Shown piece by piece: positions 1 through 10,341 of a stretch of DNA of 20,540 nucleotides. The stretch comes from Elysia marginata (taxonomy: Eukaryota > Mollusca > Gastropoda > Plakobranchidae), in the NCBI GenBank assembly GCA_019649035.1, contig BMAT01006342.1:280286-300825 (forward strand), written 5' to 3'. The notes beneath the pieces are model-generated. The model saw only the letters and a program-made list of their open reading frames with translations. It did not search any database and was not told where the DNA came from. Positions within the stretch are counted from its first letter, which is position 1; each line of letters begins with the position of its first letter. A program made the position numbers and the translations under genes.

Positions 1-450
1 GAAGTGGATGGACAGGGAACCGCCATTTTGTTTCAAATTTGGCTGTTCGTTTTCGGGCGCAAAGACATTTACAACCACTATTAGGTGGTGTATTTTTTGC
101 GCTAGCGCAAACACCGGCGCATCTTTTGCGTCCGTCTCATAACATCGTTTTCGGAAGATACAACCGAGCTTAGCGAACTTACAACCAAAAATTTGACTTA
201 CACCGGCGCAACTGCCTCTCATAACATCGGCCCCAGGACAAAACGTTTGTACACCATCACAACCAACAGGTTTTCAATTATGTCTTTCCTTCATTTCTTA
301 AAAACAATAAGGTCTTTTATGTGAAATTTTTGACAGTACTAAATGATGTAGTTTAAGAAGGATACTAGGTAAGAGCTTTTTTACAACAGTCTTCTTTTCT
401 TTGCTATGCCTGAAAATACTTTGTTCACCATCACAACTGACAGGTCTATG
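1..450. repeat. Left-edge block of internal degenerate repeats with a perfect 16-bp palindrome
   Basis: The motif ACACCGGCGCA followed after a short spacer by TCTCATAACATCG occurs at 111-147 and again at 200-229. A 20-base motif starting CACCATCACAAC occurs at 252-271 and 426-445 with two mismatches. TTTGCGCTAGCGCAAA at 96-111 is its own reverse complement. The block is richer in GC and CpG than the flanking intron. It probably belongs to a dispersed repeat that continues left of the window; the family was not recognised. It lies in or beyond intron 7 of the selenoprotein J gene. Confidence 0.45.
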
Positions 451-1260
451 ACTTTTTGTCACAGATTTAAATGATAAACTAAGGGCAATATATATAATTC
501 TAATCCCACTCAGAAATCAGTTGACTTTGAATGAATTTTATTTGATCTTTTAGCTGAACTCGAGTGCATATCAAAAACAATAAATGAGAAAAACCTGTCA
601 TTTTACTCTCTGAGGTATGTGAGTAAACTAAGCAACAATATTTAACTTCAAAATTTGTTTAGCTGGAGAAGGCTGGAGTTAACATGACATCAGTTTTAAA
701 AAAAATAATGAAAAAATTTAGGAGATGAAAACAGAATGAATAAAACTAGATTCCACCACAGTTATGGAAATGAACACCAACTAGGACAAGAATGCAAGAA
801 GGATGTCAATGAATCTTTGTCTTTGTACCTTGTGCCTGTGTTTTCAAAAAGAATTTTCTTAAGTTAATCAGCTTGTATGAATGAGTGAAAGGTTATAATA
901 GCTATCAAAGTATTACACAGCAGGTTTTTTTTTTACTTTTTACATGAACATGAGAATAACTTTTTGAAGAGAACTTAAAAATGAAGCTTTTCTTTCTTTT
1001 TTTGTTTGTTACCGGATTACTGAAAAAGAAATTGAGAAGGTAAATAGGTTTCTACAGGCTTTCTCCTTCTTCTAGTTCTCAAATTCTCTTCTTGTCAAAC
1101 TCTAATTCTGGCTTCAGCAATGGCAGTCACAGTTCTCTCTAACTGATGAAGGGGCCATTAGAGCTGGTTGGCCATGTCTACAGGGCCATTTCATACAGGT
1201 TTGTAGGACTAAAAGTACTACCAGAACATTATCGGGCATATTTTTTGTATAGAATTTTAC
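451..1260. other. Intron 7 of the selenoprotein J gene, no further exon found
   Basis: The intron starts with the donor GTAAAA at 1260. On the minus strand there is a good acceptor-like site, a pyrimidine run ending in TTTTTCAG near 1030, but TAA follows it at once. Another acceptor-like CTTGTCCTAG ends near 781 and is followed by a 20-codon reading frame unlike the family. I therefore place the last coding exon outside the window. Confidence 0.4.
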
Positions 1261-4200
1261 CTTAGCAGCCATGCATGCACCAATGAACCCTGCGCGCGAG
1301 GCATTGCAGCCTCCAACAAGCATGGTAGAGCGGACACCCTCAACATACGATCTAGCTGTAACCAGACCATGGAGAGTTGACTGCAAGGAAGTCGGCAAGT
1401 CTGGGTGAAAAATGAAACAAGGAAAATTACAAATGCTTCCATGGCAAAAACTGGCACTTTGTCATTATTTCTCCTTTTTACTTAGAAAATATGATCCATG
1501 TTGCAAGAGCAAAAACTTTGCTGCTTTAAAAAAGCATTAATATAGAAACATTACTTATTTTAAAAAAACCTTTCTTTACAATCCACTCAAACAATACTCA
1601 CAAACTATGACAAAGAAAATATTGTTTGATTATGTAAAGTAGACCCCCAATTGAAAAAAAAACATCAATTTAACAAAAACTGTTCACATTTAGGTTGGTT
1701 CATTAAAAAAACATTTGTTTTTAATTCATTCCCAATGATTCCAGCATCTTTCATTTTTGAAAATGATAGATTTTTAACGATTGCATTTTTCAGTTTAATG
1801 TCATGAAGACTGTAGAAAGAGGCTAAAAATTTGATGCCTTAAAATAAAAAAAAGGGGGGAGGGGGGGGAGATCAGCGATCAGCTTTTATCAATTTGTTAC
1901 TTTTTATCCAAATTCAATTTTCTGAGATCCAGCTCATTATACCTGCCTGGGTCAACAATCAAGAGTTAAGTTGTTCTAAAAGAAAGCCCAATAATGAATC
2001 AACTTGAACCAGTTTATATCGCCTCTGTGTGAACTATTGTTGACAAAACAGACTTATAGACATTTAAAACCAATAATACTGTTAATGCTAAACAAACTCA
2101 CGTCAGTTTGTTTTGAAGTACTGCGGGACAGCCTCTTGGTGCGGGGTAGTTTTGACCCTCATCACTTGTCTGATCTGACCGGCCACTGCCTTATCTAGCT
2201 CTTGAGAATTTTCATTGTCCGAGCTACTCAGAGCATCTACTGTGTACTGTAGTGGATCATCAGGGTCTCCGTGAAGGATGTATTGTTCCAAAATTCTGGG
2301 TTTCAATACAAAATAGTCACTTTGTCTGCAACTTTAAGATTGCACATCAACTTTCAATTACTTCAACCCCATATTCTCAGACCAACATTTATGTTTATAA
2401 ACCGTCCTGCAGCTCTTGATTTGTCCTGTGGGATTGTTTATGTCAGTAAAAAATATTTGTTTTTAATTCTCATAAAAAAAAAAGAAACGTAATTTCATTC
2501 TGCTTAAACACGAGTAAGAAGACAACCATTTTTTTATCAATCCATCCTCAATGTCAAATACTTTTGTCTTGTGCAAGATGGTCATTGGTTAGTTCAACCT
2601 AATCAGTTTTGACATAACTGCAAGACCCAAATTTCTACAAGTCTTTGTAAAGTAGAAAAGCAAATTTTTTTCGTCAAAAGTGGTCTAATATTCTAGTTAT
2701 ATAAACTAGTTTTTGAAGTAAACATCAAAGTACCAATAAAACTTACAACATTGGATTAAAATGCAAAGGTTGACTGAATAAAATAGAAATACTACATGGA
2801 AACAGGAGCAGAGACTCCAACAATACAAGAACCAAGACATATGTGCATCTCTATGACCGTAAAAAAAAATGAAGCACATAACATACTTATAACAAGACAT
2901 ACCTTGCCGCAGCCAGTCCTGATGCTATAGCCATATCGGATTCCTGTAAGACTCTCAAGCCTGCCTCAACGTTTTTCAACATATCAGGGTGGCCTGCATA
3001 GAGGGCCACAAGAGGTATCAATCTGATGGCGACGTCAATCTGATCATCTTTGCTCCCTCCTATACCAACGTCAGACAGCATTGGCGACACAGAGGAAATA
3101 CAACAAGTAAAAAAAATCATTGGGTATATATTGGTTTTATATTTTATGAAATTACTCTGTTTGGACAACAATGTTAAAAAAAATAATGTCGTCATCAGCA
3201 AAGCCCTTCCTCATCCTAGATCAGTAGATGGACAGAGAGCACCAAAAACTTGCTTTTCATCTATTTTCTGGGCTAAACTCTTGGAAATATATTTATTGAC
3301 TCATTCTAAATATCCCTCTCCTTACCTTGTGGTCTTTGTTAGAATCTCTTGCCATAGAGATATTCAGTTCATAACTCTCATTGTTATGCTTCCTTAACTT
3401 TCACAATTTCTGAAGTTATGATTTATTCACCCTATCTCCTCAAAGGGTTTTGAATCATCCGTTAAAGTTGCATTTAAACTTTTTTCGTCACAAGCTCTAA
3501 GGCTTGGAGACTAACATTTTTTCATAAATAATTTAATCTCTTCGTGGTACCCTGTGGAGCATACAGTACGTCACATTTATGTACGACTAAAATATCCTTA
3601 TTTACATTAAGAGTATAAAGGAAATATTCTTGAACCTCCAGGGTTAATTCAGTGCAGTAAACAGTGTCGAAGCCCTTCTAATTTGAACTTTAAATTTATC
3701 TGTCACATTTCAGGGGCAGCGTGGCAGAGTGGTTAGCGCGTCGGACTTGCGATCTGGAGGTCGTGGGTTCGATTCTCAACCATGTCATGTTGCAATTGCC
3801 TTGGGAAAGCAATTTAACCTAACTTTCCCCAGTCCACCCACCTGTAAAACGGGTACCTGGCTAAAGGCAGTGCTTGGAATTTGTGGAATCTTGAAATTTG
3901 TGGAATGTTAGTAGTTGAGCGCCTAACAGGCTGCCATACTGTAATGCTCTGAAATATAAGTTGAATTGGCTCTGGTGTGTATAGGCCTGCTGGGGTAAAT
4001 ATGTAAAGTCATGAGACTGCCTTCGGCGGTGGAGGACTCTATACATATTTATCATTATTATTATTATTATTCATTCTAAATCAAGGATAATAATAATAAA
4101 GATGAGTTTAGTTTGGTTCAAAGCTGCTTGTATCAGCATGCTTGGATTTTGTTCCTAAAAACAGGTATGCAAATAAAAATGCTCAACAAAGAAAAAAAAA

Positions 4201-7200
4201 GGGAAGGCATTGGTGATTTATCCTGATATAACTAAGTTTTGTGATGGTAAAATGCAGTGCTATACACTAAATATAATTGAAAAGGCAAAAAATAAGGACA
4301 TAAGGGAGGCTTTAAATACATAAAGGTAACAGTGTTTTAGACATTTCTTTATGAAAAAAAGTGCAAGAAGAAAATACCTGGTGGGGTTTTATTCTCTTGG
4401 ACATTTTTTATGAACTCTCTCAGACATCCATGCCGCCAAGGACCAAGTATGGGAAATGTTTTCCTGATATCTAGGAATGATAGAATGTAGTAATAATAAA
4501 AACAAATCCTTTCCTGAAATTCTAAAAAAAAAAAAACACTTTACAAAAGGTAATCACATGTATGCAGAGTTTAATTTGAATTTAATTTGTTTACTGCTGA
4601 TGGATTGTCTTGACCATACATGAAGAAAAAATTTCAAAATGAATGTCGCGATTATTTTTCATCATAAAAAATTAGAGATTCATTTTCTGTTGAGCAAAAG
4701 AAAGGGACAGTTTTAATAATTATCTTAAATTGCTCCTGCCAAGAAGTGCCATCAAATCTAAAGCAATTAAAAAACGTTTAAAAAAAAACCACAAAAACTT
4801 TTTTTTAACTGGATGGGTCTACTTGACAAGAAAAGGAGGTGACTAAATTTGTCTTTCCATTCTTTTGAAAAGATTATCTTTTGTTACAATTTCGATCGTT
4901 TCTGCTCGTAATTATTTTACATAATGTTAACGCTTAAACAGTACTACCATATAATTCATGATTAATTTGTTATATCTAAAAAAAAATAAGGCTCAGTTTA
5001 ATATTTTCACTTTATTTGACATATCTCAGCTATTTCACAATGAATGAACAAGCACAGTGGAAATCTTGAAATTCTTCAACTCACTAATTTTGTCTTCTTT
5101 GCCAACTTTGTAAGAATCATTATCCTTGCTTTCATATTCCGAGTCTGGCCCAAAGAAATTGTAGGTTGCGTCAATCAGATGAGGAACATTCAAACCTGGT
5201 CATGGAGAAACGTGAAAAACAGGATATAAATAGCAATCTTTCTTGGGGTAAACATTGTATCACTACAAAGTCACAACAGACCTGGATCCTCTAGATTTAC
5301 AGTTCTTCCTAAGGATTCATTTCATCACAGTACACATAAATATGAAGCATGTTATTTGGCTCAGCACAATTGACCAAATTTGGACATAGATTTTTGCACC
5401 ATAAGAAGGGTTTAGTGGTATTGCAAATATTCTCTAAAAATTTCTGATAGAAATAATACATATTACAAGCAATGCTGACATTTATTGATTCCATTAAACA
5501 AAAAATTCAGTACATTGACTTTCATAGAACAAAAACAGTCACTACAACAAACTATAAAGCACATAATCTATTAAATTGCTCAGTTTATAATTTACGTACC
5601 TTTTGATTCTACAAGTGACTTCAACATGACATAAGCTTGTTCACTGTAACATGTATTCCTGCCTGTCTCTAGTCTGTAAAATGGATTTGCTGATGGGACT
5701 CTAAATTCAATTTCTTCTTTATTTGCTGTCAAACTTTCCATTTTACTTTGCTGATAAATCCAATGCAGAGGCATAGCTGAAAAAAAAATTGACCCAATGC
5801 ATATTTTCTATCATTAAAACAAAGTGTAGCATATAATGTCAGAGAGGAGGGTTTGAATCATACTAAAGACATGCATGCTTTGGACATGCACTTAAAAGCC
5901 TACTTCTATCCACTGATAGTTTATACCTTAAAATCTGTCAATCATTTGTCTGCGCAGTGGCTGCCTCCATTAATTATTCTAATGTCAAGGTCTATAATTT
6001 CTATAGGGCATACTTAAATGTTATATAATCGTTTATTCTTAGTATTTGTTGCCAATGGCTACATGTTGGTGAGATTCCACATTTAATGGTTGCCTGTGGT
6101 GTGATTTACATCTTCCCATTATTTAACACGTTGCTTAGAGAGGCTTCTAAAATACTTTCTCCATGAAACTTCTTTTTTTAAGAAGCACATAGTTAAAATA
6201 GTTTTGAAACGATATAAGCTAAGTTGCTCTCCATGGCAAAGCAGTGGGTGTCGGAGCTATTTTGAGTCAAGGTTTGAATCATGATCATGCTAAAGGCAGG
6301 CATGTTTAGGTCCTTTTCTCTCAAAGCCGATTCCTATCCATTGCTAATTTCATACCGTAGAATCTTTCAATCAGAGAGGGGGGGGGATAGAAAGCATAAG
6401 AAGGAGGGGGAAAGAGATCCAGCAGGGAAAGAAATGATGAAAGTAAAAGACTAGAGAGAAAGGGAAAGCAGAGACAGAGAGGCAAAAGAAAAGTGTCATA
6501 GATAAACTGAATAATTTTATTATTGGTCACCTTGGTAAACACATGGAGTTCAACCAGTTGATCTACGAGAGTGTCAAATTGCTATGTACATGCGATTGCA
6601 TGCAGCCTTTTCCTCCGCTTGTTGCTGTGTCTCGTCTTTTTTATATCTCATACCTCTCCACCAGCTTGAAAGTTAATGCTGAGACGAAGAAGCTTTTGAA
6701 ATTCTCTATCTATTCTTCTTCTTCCAAATTTTACCACCTGCATCTTTAATCACAGTCCATGATCTAAAATTTAATGCATACCGCGTTAAGACCGTGCAAT
6801 TATCAACATTTAACACAGAAAAAAGGTTTTTCACTGTTGATAGAATTATCTGATGGTGATGATGGCAACTGCGTGCATATAGATAAATCACGCACTGTGT
6901 GTCCGCAATTACATGTACATAGCAATTTTCAGCAAAACTTTGTATAGACTCAGCACTGAAGTTGGGCTTACATGCTACCAGATTTGCAGCCTTAAATATT
7001 ATACAATTTTTATTAGATTAAAAATACTATCTTCAATTTGGTAAAAACTGATTTTGGTAAGGCTTTACAAGCTGAACTCCTTAAGCCTGCAGTGTACGAC
7101 CAGCAGTGAAGGTTACTATATTAATAGGCCAACATGTATACATACATGGATACAATATCCAGTGGAAACAAGAATAAAACATGGTCAAGGTGATATTCAA

Positions 7201-8242
7201 CACCCAGTAACAATAAGATGATGAACTCTTTTATCCTGATTACATCCTCCCAGTTCCAAGTGCCTTTACCAAAATGTGTCTACAGAGGGCATCCAGGTTG
7301 AAAGAGTTAAATTTGAGGATCCAAAAATATGACTTTCACAGGTCTCTCTTAGTTTTACCTTAAACTTCATCAAAAATATTAAAACAATATATATCCTGAA
7401 AAGTTAATACCCAATTTTGTTTGCTTGTTTTTTTATTTTACTTTGAATGAAAATTGCTCAGAACTTTGTCATAAAAGGCTCAAAATAACTTGATCCACAG
7501 AGTTGATGTGGAACCATGATAAAGATTTTGAAAAACATTTTAAACCACATTAAAGAATTTTATCTCATAATGATTTATATTTAATATTCATAACATAACT
7601 TTTAAATATCAGATAAATGAATATACATTCTGCAGAGAAATAATTTAGACTCAGAAATTCTGTGCAATTTTTTTCATCAAATATATCAATAAGATAATAT
7701 ACTGGTATCCTTACGATGTTTTGATACCTGTACTTTAACTTTGTTATTGTGAAGCAAAAGAAGGAAAGACTTCCATACCGACGCGCCAGTAAAAGTAACG
7801 AAATGAAGGAAGTCTGTTTACAAAATGGCGTCACATATATACACTTGCGTTGTCCCGAGTGGTGAAAGAAAATTCCATTTATATAAAAATACAACGCACT
7901 AGACCAATGTCCAGTGAATATTCATCTATTTGCATTGGATTAGTCATATTGTAGCAGGTAACAAGTTTATCTAGTGCTTTAAATTAATTTCAACGTGGCG
8001 CGTCGGTATGGAAGTGATTCCCAAAAGAATACAGCTGTGAGAAACTAATTATGTGGCTCTTTCCATTTTTATAGAGATATGAGATAAAATTAAATCTTTA
8101 TTTAGATGTAATTCTTTTAGATGCCTGATTTACCCTTGTTGCCTTACTTCTTACCTGCAGCATCTGCAACACAGGCACCAACAACAGCTGCCACTCTACG
8201 AGACAAGACAGGGGGCAGGTTCTCTAGCTGAGAAGCAGCCAT
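1261..8242 (-). CDS. SELENOJ: Selenoprotein J / J1-crystallin-like protein (ADP-ribosylglycohydrolase superfamily), 7 exons, 3' end missing
   Basis: Coding exons, in order on the minus strand, are 8242-8155, 5776-5600, 5195-5085, 4470-4378, 3059-2903, 2295-2102 and 1400-1261. All seven introns begin with GT, the six complete ones end in AG, and phase is kept at each junction, giving about 320 residues. Recognisable blocks are VADAAAMPLHWIY (about residues 25-37), NPFYRLETG in exon 2, LIDATYNFFGP in exon 3, GPWRHG (about 135-140), GGSKDDQID (about 157-165), LAAAR ending near 209, and GGCNASRAGFIGAC (about 303-316). This is the pattern of J1-crystallins and selenoprotein J, which share the ADP-ribosylglycohydrolase fold. 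Enzymes of that fold usually have GGDTDT where this protein has GGCNAS, so hydrolase activity is doubtful. Codon 273 is TGA, read here as selenocysteine. The start is the first ATG of exon 1, directly followed by the family's N-terminal block. About 20-25 C-terminal residues and the stop were not found and probably lie left of base 1. The cellular role is unknown; relatives serve as lens crystallins in jellyfish. Confidence 0.85.
1854..1869 (+). repeat. G-run (G6 A G9) in intron 6
   Basis: A run of six G, one A and nine G follows an A-rich stretch. It lies in intron 6 (1401-2101) of the minus-strand gene. Low-complexity sequence, with no coding or splice role visible. Confidence 0.7.
2103..2105 (-). 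other. In-frame TGA, probable selenocysteine codon
   Basis: The sixth coding exon reads ...QYFKTN, then TGA, then one C before the donor GTGAGT. The C joins AC at the start of the next exon to make His, followed by LPTSLQSTLHGL and the conserved GGCNAS block. The reading frame is otherwise open for 320 codons across seven exons. The spliced, family-like sequence after the TGA indicates readthrough, and the family includes known selenoproteins. No SECIS element could be found in the window; it should lie in the 3' UTR, which is not included. Confidence 0.75.
3713..4070 (+). mobile_element. tRNA-derived SINE with (ATT)n tail
   Basis: The head, from about 3715, resembles a class II (Ser/Leu-type) tRNA: an A-box region GTGGCAGAGTGGTTAGCGCG and a B-box GGGTTCGATTCTC about 40 bases later. 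A unique body with CCTTGGGAAAGC and CCACCTGTAAAACGGGTACC follows. The tail near 4046-4070 is a run of ATT units. This is the head-body-simple-tail layout of a Pol III SINE of the type common in molluscs. It lies in intron 4 of the selenoprotein J gene, in the orientation opposite to that gene. Target-site duplications could not be fixed by eye. Confidence 0.85.
5848..5946 (+). mobile_element. Diverged SINE-like fragment, copy 1 (5' truncated)
   Basis: GGTTTGAATC at 5850-5859 resembles a Pol III B-box. The following 85 bases align with the segment after 6271: both have a GCATG-containing stretch, then AAAGCC or AAAAGCC, then CTATCCA, then CTGTCAATCA or CTTTCAATCA. The A-box half is not recognisable. 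It lies in intron 1 of the selenoprotein J gene, just upstream of exon 2. Confidence 0.45.
6232..6375 (+). mobile_element. Diverged SINE-like element, copy 2, with A-box and B-box
   Basis: TGGCAAAGCAGTGGG at 6234-6248 resembles a tRNA A-box and GGTTTGAATC at 6271-6280 resembles a B-box, at a tRNA-like spacing. The segment after the B-box matches copy 1 at 5850-5946 in the same orientation. A purine-rich tail follows directly from 6374. This is probably an old SINE family different from the one at 3713. Confidence 0.5.
6374..6490 (+). repeat. Purine-rich (GA/GGA) low-complexity tract
   Basis: The plus strand is almost all A and G for about 110 bases, with a G9 run near 6378. It directly follows the SINE-like element at 6232-6375 and may derive from its tail. 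It lies in intron 1 of the selenoprotein J gene. Confidence 0.65.
7769..8015. mobile_element. Fold-back / MITE-like element with 20-bp inverted repeats
   Basis: ACTTCCATACCGACGCGCCA at 7769-7788 is repeated as its exact reverse complement at 7996-8015, with 207 bases between. The arms contain CpG-rich sequence unusual for this AT-rich region. The interior also shows an imperfect inverted pair, ACTAGACCAATG near 7900 against CATTGGATTAGT near 7935. No reading frame for a transposase is present, so it would be non-autonomous. No clear target-site duplication was seen next to the arms. It lies in intron 1, about 140 bases from exon 1 of the selenoprotein J gene. Confidence 0.6.
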
Positions 8243-9116
8243 TGCTCAAATTGTATATCTCAACTTCAACCTGAACGTGGTTTAGTTCATGAATATCTAG
8301 TATTCTCAAATAGAAACTAGATCTAGATCTAGACTAGGATTTTGAAGATTCTATAATCTAGAGTCTATCATACTCTATCTCGACTAGCCTACGGGACCGG
8401 CTTTGGTGGAGAGAACTGTTAGATCCTTGTCTCCTTGGCTTAGTCGAACATCAGATCAACTTTATAGTCGTTGCTGCTCGGCTGGATCAGACCAAGATAG
8501 ATCGAGAACCAAGACTGAAGATCAAGCCTGGGTCTGGGCAATACTCAGTCTTACATAATTGGACTGAGATTGTTATTATCAGGTCGATAGAGCTGGAGCT
8601 TGTTGTGCTGCAAGCATAGCAGTAGCACTGTAGCTTACTAGTTTGTTTCACTGTGGATTGTTTACGCTATCCTAAATGCTCTGTAGCAGTGGGGTAAACC
8701 TTAGCAGTCAGGCTGACAGAACCGCGCCCTGTTATCGAGCGCCCCTTGCCAAAAAATTGGGATTCATGCGCAAGCTTCCGTTTATTAAAATATATATTTG
8801 TTTACTTTTGAATCTTAGGCCTAGTTTTCCCTAGATCTAAATGTCTTAGTTTGATAAAGAAGCGCAAGGCTGGGCCTAAGAAATTGCTTGGAAAAAAGCC
8901 GCAGAGAGAAAAGTTAACGGAAGATTACAAAACTATTGCGATAGGCCTAACAATGAAGACTTCAATCGCCTAAATCCTAATAAGTATAGTTTTTTTTCAC
9001 TCTAGAAAAAGTATACATTAGCTACTTTGTTTGTTTTTTTTAGCTATAGCCTAATGTAGGCCTTAGGCCGTTAGTCGTTGGGATTTTCAAGCCCGCTCCG
9101 CAGAGAAAGCCTATCG
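8243..9116. other. Upstream region of the selenoprotein J gene
   Basis: This should hold the 5' UTR and promoter of the minus-strand gene starting at 8242. No TATA box or other core element could be assigned. CTAGAT is repeated three times in tandem near 8318-8333. From about 8815 there are many short AGGCCT-like motifs. No coding frame with family features was found. Confidence 0.35.
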
Positions 9117-9340
9117 TCATAACCATTTGGGTTCCATTTCTGCGAAGAGGTTGGATGCAATAGATCTCCATCTTTCCCTTTCAATCGCTGCCACATCCAT
9201 GCCCATGCCAGTCATCTTAACTGCACATCTCCTCCAAAACTTAAAACTTTCGTCGGCGCTCTCGCCTACGCCTATCAATCCGTCTAGATCTATTCTTCCC
9301 TCCAATATGAGCCTAAATGTTGCAGTAGATAGGTTTAGAC
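9117..9340 (-). pseudogene. Possible non-LTR retrotransposon reverse-transcriptase C-terminal remnant
   Basis: An open minus-strand frame of about 74 codons ends at 9117. It contains FWRRCAVKMTGMGMDV followed by AIERERWRSIASNLF. This resembles the end of many animal LINE polyproteins, where a short Cys-containing helix leads to a DRxRWRxL motif. There is no recognisable polymerase core upstream and the frame is short, so at best it is a 5'-truncated copy. The match is from memory of the motif only. It could equally be chance. Confidence 0.3.
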
Positions 9341-9354
9341 TACCTCAACATTAG

Positions 9355-10156
9355 TTCTGTGAAACCTCACTAGTAGTTACCAGACCTTATTGATAAGTTG
9401 AATTTATTTTCTACAGCCTAAATGCCTTAAAAATTCTTTATGTGATCGTGAAAGACATAAAGGTTTCAAAGACCTTTACTACTAGCCAGGCGTAGCTTAC
9501 TTTATTTTTTTTATATCGATGTTTTTAATCAATAGGGCTAGGGCCTACTACTTTGTAACTTTATTTCCAAGAGACAGTGAGCTAAGTTGATAATAATCCT
9601 CAAGCCGTTCAATTCTGACAAGCTAATTAAGAAAGACAGGGTCGATGTGAGTGGCTTTTTTGTCTTACCTACTTTTGATATTCTTTTTGTACAGATGTTG
9701 TATTAGTTGCCGGAGAAAAATGTGAGGTATTTTAAGAAGAATTGTTATTTCGTATTTCTGTGATTGTGTGGACGGGAGAGAAAGAGAAAAATAAACATTT
9801 TTGATGCACTGAGCAAGTGATGTCTTTGTAGTTGTTGATAGATTGCTCAAAATATATAAATTTGCAATGAACCAGGAGTTGAGACTAAGAAGTTTTCCCT
9901 AGTGTTGTGCATGGAATGGGACAGGGAATCGCTCCATCGTCGGTACAGCTTAGACGGTAGACCAACCGCGAAGGGTAGCTGACCCAGGGTCAAGCCTCTA
10001 CCTTTTTGGCCTAAGTCAAAATTTGAAACTAACAACCACCCTATTTCTTCCCAGCACCAAGAATGTCTCTCCCTTTATGTCTGTCTGCACGTGCCTCTTT
10101 CTGATCTCTCGCATCGTTCAGCGTAACTCATCCTTATTCCATCCTTATAAGTATAA
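9355..10156. other. Intergenic stretch without recognised genes
   Basis: AT-rich sequence with a somewhat more GC-rich patch at about 9900-10035. That patch has an open minus-strand frame of some 60 codons, but nothing in it was recognised. Confidence 0.4.
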
Positions 10157-10341
10157 TACAGTGAAATCCTGATAATGTCAACACCTCAGGACAAAAAAAA
10201 AGATGTGTTGACTCTTTAAGCAAGAGTCGATTTTAACCATTACAAAAATATAAAGAAATACAAAAATGGGACTGGCAAACAGTGTTGACTTTATGCAAAA
10301 ATTTCCCTTAAAGGTGTTGACTTTAAGTGGATTCCACTGTA
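10157..10341. mobile_element. pogo/Tigger-like MITE, 185 bp, with TA target site
   Basis: The left end, TACAGTGAAATCC...GTCAACACC (10157-10185), and the right end (10313-10341) are imperfect 29-bp terminal inverted repeats differing at about five positions. Both ends begin with TA followed by CAGTG, as in pogo/Tigger elements of the Tc1/mariner superfamily, which duplicate TA. Further copies of GTGTTGACT lie inside at about 10205 and 10282, spaced like subterminal transposase-binding repeats. There is no transposase gene, so this is a non-autonomous copy. Confidence 0.8.

Noticed and set aside
1150..1230. A peptide PTNLYEMAL followed by TAG as the last selenoprotein J exon
   Set aside because: It vaguely resembles a family C-terminus, but no acceptor puts it in phase 0 after residue 320.
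1114..1260. Continuation of the seventh exon's open frame past 1261
   Set aside because: The frame stays open for 49 codons, but the sequence stops resembling the family exactly at an AAG/GTAAAA donor, so this part is intron.
2989..3397. Plus-strand frames of 62 and 115 codons
   Set aside because: They are the antisense of exon 5 of the selenoprotein J gene and its flanking intron, with no motifs of their own.
3717..3790. A functional tRNA gene
   Set aside because: A- and B-boxes are present, but the cloverleaf does not close and a SINE body and ATT tail follow.
9127..9354. Plus-strand frame of 75 codons
   Set aside because: No family features; the opposite strand gives the more meaningful, though still weak, reading.
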